Source: Microbacteriaceae bacterium 3FA27C10 (GTDB lineage Bacteria; Actinomycetota; Actinomycetes; Actinomycetales; Microbacteriaceae). Taken from it: DNA of 64,000 nucleotides. Position 1 is the stretch's first letter; each line of letters starts with the position of its first letter. The notes beneath the pieces were generated by a model. That model ran no database searches, was not told the DNA's origin, and was given only the letters and a program-made list of their open reading frames with translations. This document shows, piece after piece, positions 58,076 to 64,000 of this stretch. The translations under genes were made by a program, and so were the position numbers. The stretch covers positions 1 to 64,000 of the forward strand of contig SCNI01000019.1 in the NCBI GenBank assembly GCA_005502775.1, in the 5' to 3' direction.

Positions 58076-59385
58076 CGGCGGCGAACGGCGTGTGGCGCAA
58101 CTGGGCGCGCACCGAGACGGTCAAACCGGTGCGGGTCGAGCGGCCCGCCTCGATCGGGGCGGTGCAGCGGTCCGTGCGGGCCGCGGCGCGCAGCGGCCTG
58201 AGGGTGAAGGCGGTGGGCGCCGGCCACAGCTTCACCGGCATCGCCGTGGCCACCGGGGTGCTGCTCGAACTCGACGAGCTGAGCGGCATCGTGGCCGTCG
58301 ACCGTGAACGGATGCGCGTCACGCTCCTCGGCGGAACCCGCCTGTTCGAGCTTCCGCGGCTGCTGAAGCCGCACGGGCTCGCCATGGAGAACATGGGCGA
58401 CATCGACCGCCAGTCGATCTCGGGCGCCATCTCCACGGGCACCCACGGCACCGGCCGCGAGTTCGGCGGCATCTCCACGCAGGTGGTGGGTCTCACGCTC
58501 GTCGCGGCCGACGGCGAACTGCTCACGATCGACGAGAACCAGAACGCCGAGCTCCTTCCGGCGGCGGCCGTGGGGCTCGGGGCGCTGGGCATCATCGTGG
58601 AGGTCACCCTCCAGTGCGTGCCGGCCTTCGTGCTCGAGGCGGTCGAGCGGCCGTTGCCGTTGGCGGAGGTGATCGGCGATCTCGACGGGCACATCGGCGG
58701 CGCCGACCACTTCGAGTTCTACTGGTTCCCGGGCACCCGCACGGCCGTCACCAAGACGAACACGCGGGCCGCGGCATCCGTCGCCCGCCGGCCGCTCACC
58801 CGGCGCCAGGTCTTCGTCGACGACACCTTCCTGGCCAACGGCGTCTACCGGGTCACCTGCGCCGCCGGGGCCGTGGTGCCCGCGATCGTGCCGAGCGTCA
58901 ACGCGCTCGCCGAGCGGCTCTGGTCCAACCGCTCCTTCTCCGACCACTCGCACAAGGTGTTCACCACCAAGCGCACGGTGCGGTTCCGTGAGATGGAGTA
59001 CGCCGTGCCGGCGGCGGACGTGCCGGTCGTGCTCACCGAGATCGACGAACTGATCGAGTCGCGCGGCTGGAGGATCTCGTTCCCGATCGAGGTGCGCAAC
59101 GCCCGGGCTGACGATCTCTGGCTGTCGACCGCCTCCGGCCGCGAGAGCGGCTACATCGCCGTGCACCGCTACTTCCGCGAGAGCCACACGGAGTACTTCG
59201 AGGCCGTCGAGGAGATCATGGCCCGGCACGCCGGGCGTCCGCACTGGGGCAAGCTGCACACGCTCGACGCCGCCGCACTCGGCGCGCTCTACCCGCGGCA
59301 CGCCGACTTCGTGGCCCTGCGTGACAGACTCGACCCGGCGCGGATGTTCTCCAACGCCTACCTCGACCGAGTGCTGGGAGCCTGA
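58072..59385 (+). CDS. FAD-linked lactone oxidase (D-arabinono-1,4-lactone/L-gulonolactone oxidase family)
   Basis: A 437-aa flavoenzyme of the aldonolactone oxidoreductase (VAO) family. The FAD domain has VKAVGAGHSFTGIAVATG with His52, the position of covalent FAD attachment in relatives, and DRQSISGAISTGTHGTGREFGGIS. The ALO domain ends with the family hallmark HWGK (391-394), then LDPARMFSNAYL. It oxidises an aldono-1,4-lactone or sugar alcohol with oxygen or another acceptor. The GTG start overlaps the aldolase stop (GTGA); GH1 follows after 3 bp. No signal peptide is visible, so the enzyme is cytosolic. Confidence 0.88.
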   Translation: MTAANGVWRNWARTETVKPVRVERPASIGAVQRSVRAAARSGLRVKAVGAGHSFTGIAVATGVLLELDELSGIVAVDRERMRVTLLGGTRLFELPRLLKPHGLAMENMGDIDRQSISGAISTGTHGTGREFGGISTQVVGLTLVAADGELLTIDENQNAELLPAAAVGLGALGIIVEVTLQCVPAFVLEAVERPLPLAEVIGDLDGHIGGADHFEFYWFPGTRTAVTKTNTRAAASVARRPLTRRQVFVDDTFLANGVYRVTCAAGAVVPAIVPSVNALAERLWSNRSFSDHSHKVFTTKRTVRFREMEYAVPAADVPVVLTEIDELIESRGWRISFPIEVRNARADDLWLSTASGRESGYIAVHRYFRESHTEYFEAVEEIMARHAGRPHWGKLHTLDAAALGALYPRHADFVALRDRLDPARMFSNAYLDRVLGA

Positions 59386-59388
59386 ACC

Positions 59389-60831
59389 ATGCCCGCCATG
59401 TCTCCGGAGGAGCGCCGCGAGTTCGCGCGCGACCTCGGCGGCCGTCTGCCGGCAGGCTTCGTGCTCGGCGCCGCGACGAGCGCCTTCCAGATCGAGGGGG
59501 CCACCCACGAGGGAGGCCGCGGGGAGTCGGTGTGGGATGCCTTCACCACCCAGCCCGGCCGCATCCTCGACGGGTCGACGGCGGATCGCGCCACCGACCA
59601 CTTCCATCGCACGACCGAGGACGTGGCGCTGCTGCGCGACCTCGGCGTGGACTCCTACCGCTTCTCGTTCGCCTGGCCGCGGCTGCAGCCGGAGGGCAAG
59701 GGGGCGCTGCGGGCATCCGGGGTCGAGTTCTACGAGCGGCTGCTCGACCAGCTCGCCGCCGCCGGCGTCGACACGATGGCCACGCTCTTCCACTGGGACA
59801 CGCCGAACGAGCTGCGCGGGGGCTGGTTCGCGCGCGACACCGCGCTGCGCTTCGGAGACTTCGCGCACGCGATGGGCGAGCGCTTCGGCGACCGGATCGG
59901 ACGATGGGTCACCATCAACGAGCCGGCGACGGTGACGCTCGACGGCTACGCGCTCGGCGTGCACGCCCCGGGGGCGACGCGCCTGTTCAACTCGCTGCCG
60001 GCCGCGCACCACCAGCTGCTCGGCCACGGGCTCGCCGTGCAGGGACTGCGGGCGGCCGGCGTGCAGGGCGGGATCGGCATCGTCAACGTGCACTCGCCCG
60101 TCGTGCCGGCCACGGGATCGGAGGCGGATGCGGCCTTCGCCGAGCTGTTCGACCTGCTGCACAACCGCGTCTTCGCCGACCCGGTGCTGCTCGGTCACTA
60201 CCCGGCGCCGCCCGAGGGCTTCGAGGCGCTGTTCTCGGCGCTCGCCGAGGTCGACCCGGCCGACCTCGCGGTGATCTCCGAGAAGCTCGACTTCTACGGC
60301 CTCAACTACTACGCGCCGACGAAGATCGCGGCGGGCTCGGGCGGCAGCGCCACCCCTGACGGCTCCTCCGACGCGATGGCGTCACTGCCCTTCCATCTCG
60401 CTCCCTGGCCGGAGTTCCCGCGCACGGGCTTCGGCTGGCCGATCGCCCCCGAGTTCCTCGGCACCACCCTCGACGAGCTCGCCACCCGCTACGGTTCGCT
60501 GCTTCCGCCCGTGTTCATCACCGAGAACGGCGCGAGCTTCGCGGATGCGGTCGAGCTCGACCCCGAGACCGGTGAGCCCCACGTGCACGACGGCGCCCGC
60601 ATCGACTACCTGGCGGCCCACCTCGACGCCGCCGTGGGCGCGGTGACCGGCGGCGGCCCGGCCTCGGCCGTCTCGCTGCGCGGCTACTACGTCTGGTCGC
60701 TCCTGGACAACTGGGAGTGGGCCGCCGGTTTCACCCAGCGCTTCGGCCTCGTGCACGTCGACTTCGACGACTTCACCCGCACCCCCAAGGACTCCTACGC
60801 CTGGCTGCGCCTCGTCGCCGAATCGCGCTGA
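59389..60831 (+). CDS. Glycoside hydrolase family 1 beta-glucosidase
   Basis: A 480-aa retaining beta-glycosidase with a TIM barrel. The N-terminal signature FVLGAATSAFQIEGATHEGGRGESVWD is diagnostic; the acid/base is Glu178 in TINEPATV and the nucleophile Glu379 in ITENGAS. NYYAPTKI and WSLLDNWEWAAGFTQRFGLVHVDF complete the glucose subsite. No signal peptide, so it acts on imported glycosides, consistent with the GPH-like transporter in the same operon. The ATG follows the lactone oxidase stop by 3 bp. Aglycone preference cannot be read from the sequence. Confidence 0.95.
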   Translation: MPAMSPEERREFARDLGGRLPAGFVLGAATSAFQIEGATHEGGRGESVWDAFTTQPGRILDGSTADRATDHFHRTTEDVALLRDLGVDSYRFSFAWPRLQPEGKGALRASGVEFYERLLDQLAAAGVDTMATLFHWDTPNELRGGWFARDTALRFGDFAHAMGERFGDRIGRWVTINEPATVTLDGYALGVHAPGATRLFNSLPAAHHQLLGHGLAVQGLRAAGVQGGIGIVNVHSPVVPATGSEADAAFAELFDLLHNRVFADPVLLGHYPAPPEGFEALFSALAEVDPADLAVISEKLDFYGLNYYAPTKIAAGSGGSATPDGSSDAMASLPFHLAPWPEFPRTGFGWPIAPEFLGTTLDELATRYGSLLPPVFITENGASFADAVELDPETGEPHVHDGARIDYLAAHLDAAVGAVTGGGPASAVSLRGYYVWSLLDNWEWAAGFTQRFGLVHVDFDDFTRTPKDSYAWLRLVAESR

Positions 60832-60893
60832 GACGCAGTGGCGGGATGCTGTGAGGACGCCTGCAGGCCCGTGATCGACGGGCGTCGGGTCGA

Positions 60894-60899
60894 TATACT
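60894..60899 (+). promoter_or_regulatory. -10 hexamer of leaderless lemA
   Basis: TATACT, the closest match to the -10 consensus in the window, ends 7 nt before the lemA ATG (60906). No ribosome-binding site lies between them. Confidence 0.6.
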
Positions 60900-60905
60900 C
60901 AGCGC

Positions 60906-61472
60906 ATGGAATGGCTCATCCCGGTAATCATCGTCGTCGTTCTGGTGCTCATCGTCGGCATCTACCTGTGGGCGACCTACAACTCGCTCGTCACGCTCAA
61001 TGTGCGCGTCGACGAGGCGTGGAGCGACATCACGGTGCAGCTGAAGCGCCGAGCCGACCTGCTGCCCAACCTGATCGAGTCGGTCAAGGGCTACGCGGCG
61101 CACGAGAAGGGCGTGTTCGAGAACGTCACCAAGGCGCGCGCCGAGACGCTGAGCGCCCAGGGACCGGCCGAGGCCTCCGTGGCCGAGAACCACATGCAGA
61201 CCGCTCTGAAGAGCATCTTCGCGGTGGCCGAGGCCTACCCGCAGCTCCAGGCGAGCCAGAACTTCCTGCAGCTGCAGGCCGAGATCGTCGACACCGAAGA
61301 CAAGGTGCAGGCGTCCCGCCGCTTCTACAACGGCGGTGTGCGCGAGCTGAACACCAAGATCAAGGTGTTCCCCAACAACATCTTCGCCCGCAACCTCGGC
61401 TTCACCGAGCGCGAGTTCTTCGAGGTCTCCGACGTCGCCGCCATCGCGGAGCCGCCGCGCGTGCAGTTCTGA
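60906..61472 (+). CDS. lemA: LemA family protein
   Basis: A 188-aa membrane-anchored protein. One N-terminal transmembrane segment (WLIPVIIVVVLVLIVGIYLWATYN, about 3-26) is followed by a helical LemA domain: LVTLNVRVDEAWSDITVQLKRRADLLPNLIESVKGYAAHEKGVFENVTKARAE, then QLQAEIVDTEDKVQASRRFYNGGVRELNTKIKVFPNNIFA. Function is not established; LemA proteins are linked to envelope stress and to HtpX-type proteases. Here htpX follows after 43 bp, the conserved pairing. Predicted leaderless. Confidence 0.93.
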   Translation: MEWLIPVIIVVVLVLIVGIYLWATYNSLVTLNVRVDEAWSDITVQLKRRADLLPNLIESVKGYAAHEKGVFENVTKARAETLSAQGPAEASVAENHMQTALKSIFAVAEAYPQLQASQNFLQLQAEIVDTEDKVQASRRFYNGGVRELNTKIKVFPNNIFARNLGFTEREFFEVSDVAAIAEPPRVQF

Positions 61473-61515
61473 CCCGCACGCCGATCAACGACACCCGAGC
61501 AGGTAGAACGGCTCC

Positions 61516-62388
61516 ATGTACAGCGCCATAGCCAAGAACAAGCGCAACACCGTCATCATCATCGCCTTGTTCCTGCTGATCATCGGCGGGCTCGGCTACC
61601 TCGCCAGCATCATCTACCGCAGCTGGTCGATCGTCATCATCACGCTCATCGTGGCGATCGCGTACGCCCTCATCCAGTACTTCGCCGCCAGCGGCCAGGC
61701 TCTGGCCATGAGCGGCGCCCGCGAGATCCAGAAGCGCGACAACCCGCGCCTCTGGCGCGTGGTCGAGAACCTGTCGATCACCACCGGCACCCCGATGCCG
61801 AAGGTCTACGTCATCGACGACCCGGCGCCGAACGCCTTCGCCACCGGGCGAGACCCCCAGCACGCGATCGTGGCCGCCACCACCGGCCTCCTCGACCTCA
61901 TGGACGACGCCGAGCTCGAGGGCGTCATGGCCCACGAGATCGGCCACGTGCGCAACTATGACATCCGCGTCTCGATGATCGTGTTCGGGCTGGTCGTGGC
62001 CGTGGGCTTCATCGCCGACATGTTCCTGCGCATGGCCTTCTTCGGCCGCAACAACAACAACCAGAACCCGATCGTGCTCGTGTTCGGTCTCGTCGCCATC
62101 ATCGTCGCCCCGATCGTGGCCACCGTGGTGCAGCTCGCCGTCTCCCGCCAGCGCGAATACCTCGCGGATGCGACGGGCGCCATGACCACCCGCCACCCGG
62201 ATGCGCTCGCCAGCGCCCTCGAGAAGCTCGGCGCCTACGGGCGCCCGCTGCAGAAGCAGTCCACCTCGATGGCCCACATGTGGATCGCCGACCCCAACAA
62301 GCCCGGCATCATGGACCGCCTCTTCGCGACCCACCCCCCGATCCCCGACCGCGTGAAGCGCCTCCACGACATGGGTGGCAGCTTCTAG
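61516..62388 (+). CDS. htpX: M48-family membrane metalloprotease HtpX-like
   Basis: A 290-aa membrane zinc protease for quality control of membrane proteins. Two N-terminal transmembrane segments (about 12-58) are followed by the zinc site HEIGH (His140, Glu141, His144) in VMAHEIGHVRNYD. The third ligand is expected in SRQREYLADATGA (about 212-224). Two further hydrophobic segments lie between about 153 and 205. The C-terminal part IMDRLFATHPPIPDRVKRL is typical. It is downstream of lemA in the usual operon; a short gene-free gap separates it from the convergent YcaQ-type gene. Confidence 0.95.
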   Translation: MYSAIAKNKRNTVIIIALFLLIIGGLGYLASIIYRSWSIVIITLIVAIAYALIQYFAASGQALAMSGAREIQKRDNPRLWRVVENLSITTGTPMPKVYVIDDPAPNAFATGRDPQHAIVAATTGLLDLMDDAELEGVMAHEIGHVRNYDIRVSMIVFGLVVAVGFIADMFLRMAFFGRNNNNQNPIVLVFGLVAIIVAPIVATVVQLAVSRQREYLADATGAMTTRHPDALASALEKLGAYGRPLQKQSTSMAHMWIADPNKPGIMDRLFATHPPIPDRVKRLHDMGGSF

Positions 62389-62396
62389 CCCTCCGC

Positions 62397-63590
62397 TCAG
62401 GACCGCCGGAGTTCGGCGGCCAGCGCGGGCGCGAGGGTGCCGGGGCCGGCCACCACGATCTCACCGGGCAGCCCCTGCCAGGAGGCCGCCTCCCGCACGA
62501 GCTGCGCGATGCGCGGCACGTCGTCGGCCACGAGGCCGGGCTCCGCCCAGGCCGCCTGCACGCGCAGCACGCCGTTCTGACGGTCGCTCTTCAAGTCGAG
62601 GCGGGCCGGGATGCGGTCGTCGATCAGTACGGGCAGCACGTAGTAGCCGTACACGCGCTTGGGTTGCGGGGTGTAGATCTCGATGCGGTAGTGGAAGTCG
62701 AACATCCGCAGCGCCCTCTCGCGCTCCCACACCACGGGGTCGAACGGCGAGAGCAGCGCCGCGGCCTCCAGACGGCGGGGGAGCCGCGCGTCGCGGTGCA
62801 GCCAGGCCTTCTTCTTCCAGCCGGGAACGGTCACGGGCAGCAGCTCGCCGGCCTCTTCGAGGGCGGCGATGGCGGGCAGCGCATCCACGTTCTTCAGCCG
62901 GAAGTAGTCGGCGAGGTCGCTCGCGGTGCCCACGCCGAGTGCCCGGGCCGAGAGCGAGATCAGCTGCCTGATGGCGTCGGCCCGCGGCACCTCCGCGTTC
63001 AGTACGGCCGCGGGCAGCGCCTGCTCCGGCAGCGCGTAGACCCGCTCGAAGCGCACCCGCCCGGCCGACACCACGTCACCCTGCCGGAACAGCGTCTCGA
63101 GCCCGCGCTTCATGTCGGACCAGCCCCACCACGGCCCCTGCCGCCGGTTGGACTCGTGCTCGATCTCGCTCGCCCGCATCGGGCCCTTCTCGGCCAGCTC
63201 GGCGAGGAGCCAGGCCAGGGTCTCGGGGTTCGACGCCCCCCAGGAATCCGGATGCGCGGCGTAGTAGTCGCGGTAGTCGCCCTTGCGCCACGCCATCAAC
63301 GGCAGCGTCTCGATCGGCAGAAACGAGGCTTCGTGCGCCCAGAACTCGGTGACGGTCTTGCCGTAGGTGACCTTGTCGAGCAGCGCCTTGTCGTAGTGGC
63401 CGAGCCGGGCGAAGACCGGCTGATAATGGCTGCGTTCGTAGACGTTCACGGAGTCGATCTGCAGCAGGGCGAGCCGCTTCAGCAGCAGCCCGAGCTGCCG
63501 GGTGCCGGCCTCCGCCGCCGGCGGCCGTCCGAAACCTTGCGCGGCCAGGGCCACGCGGCGCGCCAGTGCGGGGGAGAGAGTGTCGGCCAC
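62397..63590 (-). CDS. YcaQ/AlkX-type winged-helix DNA glycosylase family protein
   Basis: A 397-aa protein of the HTH_42/YcaQ (formerly DUF1006) family; E. coli YcaQ unhooks DNA interstrand crosslinks and removes bulky alkylated bases. Recognisable parts are LLKRLALLQIDSVNVYERSHYQPVFARLG, EFWAHEASFLPIETLPL, LLSPFDPVVWERERALRMFDFHYRIEIYTPQPKRVYGYYVLPVLIDDRIPARLDLKSDR. The catalytic QxQ-like region of YcaQ corresponds here to LLQIDSVN, with Gln and Asp. I use the GTG at 63590; the frame runs to 63629 without a better start. Confidence 0.87.
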   Translation of the reverse strand: MADTLSPALARRVALAAQGFGRPPAAEAGTRQLGLLLKRLALLQIDSVNVYERSHYQPVFARLGHYDKALLDKVTYGKTVTEFWAHEASFLPIETLPLMAWRKGDYRDYYAAHPDSWGASNPETLAWLLAELAEKGPMRASEIEHESNRRQGPWWGWSDMKRGLETLFRQGDVVSAGRVRFERVYALPEQALPAAVLNAEVPRADAIRQLISLSARALGVGTASDLADYFRLKNVDALPAIAALEEAGELLPVTVPGWKKKAWLHRDARLPRRLEAAALLSPFDPVVWERERALRMFDFHYRIEIYTPQPKRVYGYYVLPVLIDDRIPARLDLKSDRQNGVLRVQAAWAEPGLVADDVPRIAQLVREAASWQGLPGEIVVAGPGTLAPALAAELRRS

Positions 63591-63650
63591 GCTTACGACC
63601 CTACCCAGAGCATCCGACACGCATCGCATGCGCTCGTCACTTCTCGTTCA

Positions 63651-63668
63651 TCCCCCATTCAGGGGGGA
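63651..63668. promoter_or_regulatory. Inverted repeat upstream of the lipoprotein gene
   Basis: TCCCCC and GGGGGA form a 6-bp inverted repeat with a 6-nt centre, in the 188-bp gap between the YcaQ-type gene and the lipoprotein gene. It could be an operator or a terminator; the gap must also contain both promoters (a TACTGT hexamer is at about 63693). Confidence 0.3.
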
Positions 63669-63778
63669 GACGGATGCCCGCCCCGTCGACTGCCTACTGT
63701 CCCGATTGTCGGCACAACGGCGTCGAACTGCCCGCACACAGCGCGGGCGGCCCACGGGCCGACTCCATGGAGGACATC

Positions 63779-64000
63779 GTGTTCACGAAGCGCATCGCGA
63801 CGGCCGGCATCGCCGCCGCCGTGGCACTCACCCTGGGGCTGGCCGGATGCTCGTCCGCGTCGACCGCCTCGTCGACCTCGGGCGCCGCCGACGCGGCCAC
63901 CGCCACCAACCTCGACGCGTTCGGCGGTCTGGCCGGGCTCGAGGCCGCGGCCAAGGCCGAGGGCGCCCTCAACGTCATCGCGCTCCCGCGCGACTGGGCC
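63779..64000 (+). CDS. Extracellular solute-binding lipoprotein (ABC transporter), partial
   Basis: The first 74 codons of a substrate-binding protein, cut by the window end. The signal peptide (FTKRIATAGIAAAVALTLGLAGCSS) ends in the lipobox LAGC, so the mature protein is lipid-anchored outside the membrane. After a Ser/Thr/Ala linker, the mature start FGGLAGLEAAAKAEGALNVIALPRDWA resembles family 1 or spermidine/putrescine- and iron-type binding proteins. The GTG start at 63779 has GGAGG about 6 nt upstream. Permease and ATPase genes are expected just beyond the window. Confidence 0.8.
   Translation, partial: MFTKRIATAGIAAAVALTLGLAGCSSASTASSTSGAADAATATNLDAFGGLAGLEAAAKAEGALNVIALPRDWA

Overview
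The window is high-GC (roughly 70%) chromosomal DNA from an actinobacterium, most likely of the family Microbacteriaceae. The basis is the GC content, frequent GTG starts, the order eno-ftsB-DUF501, a CgArsR-type repressor, a mycothiol-type arsenate reductase, cell-wall-binding repeats, and a very frequent word GGATGC/GCATCC. No phage, insertion sequence or CRISPR array was seen, and no gene-free stretch exceeds about 220 bases. The genus is not determined.

Layout. 1-15.4 kb: purine catabolism and molybdenum cofactor. Two amidohydrolase paralogues flank xdhC; a LysE/ArgO exporter and its LysR-type regulator follow; then a two-gene xanthine dehydrogenase (fused Fe-S/Mo subunit plus FAD subunit) and moaE-moaB-moaC-moeA, moaA-moaD and moeZ. 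The cofactor genes serve the hydroxylase beside them. 15.6-32.4 kb: housekeeping genes (smc, gnd, rplY, pth, mfd, mazG, hisS), a secreted cell-wall-binding-repeat protein and an ABC exporter. 32.4-37.1 kb: two MFS drug-efflux modules with two MarR and one TetR regulator. 37.1-42.5 kb: eno, ftsB, a DUF501 gene, a subtilase, ndh and an unusual tRNA-Leu. 42.7-47.6 kb: an arsenic-resistance island next to the tRNA (arsN1-like, arsR, arsO-like, arsC, a broken phosphatase gene, a CoA-disulfide-reductase-like flavoprotein) with no efflux pump. 47.8-52.3 kb: a MarR/VOC pair, a receiver-like orphan, a two-component system with a coupled 44-aa membrane peptide, and a flavin reductase. 52.4-60.8 kb: an Ig-domain/multi-membrane-span protein divergent from a tightly packed operon of TetR, GPH-like transporter, PLP aldolase, lactone oxidase and GH1 beta-glucosidase. 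60.9-64.0 kb: lemA, htpX, a YcaQ-type glycosylase and the start of a binding-protein lipoprotein.

Most notable signals: (i) seven genes carry a -10 hexamer whose last base is exactly 7 nt before the start codon, indicating leaderless mRNAs; (ii) a tRNA-Leu(UAA) with a 5-nt variable loop in place of the long arm; (iii) the TetR-to-GH1 operon, a candidate uncharacterised glycoside oxidation route; (iv) several clear palindromic operators in divergent promoters; (v) an amidohydrolase lacking two expected catalytic residues; (vi) an in-frame TGA where a Cys codon is expected in the phosphatase remnant.
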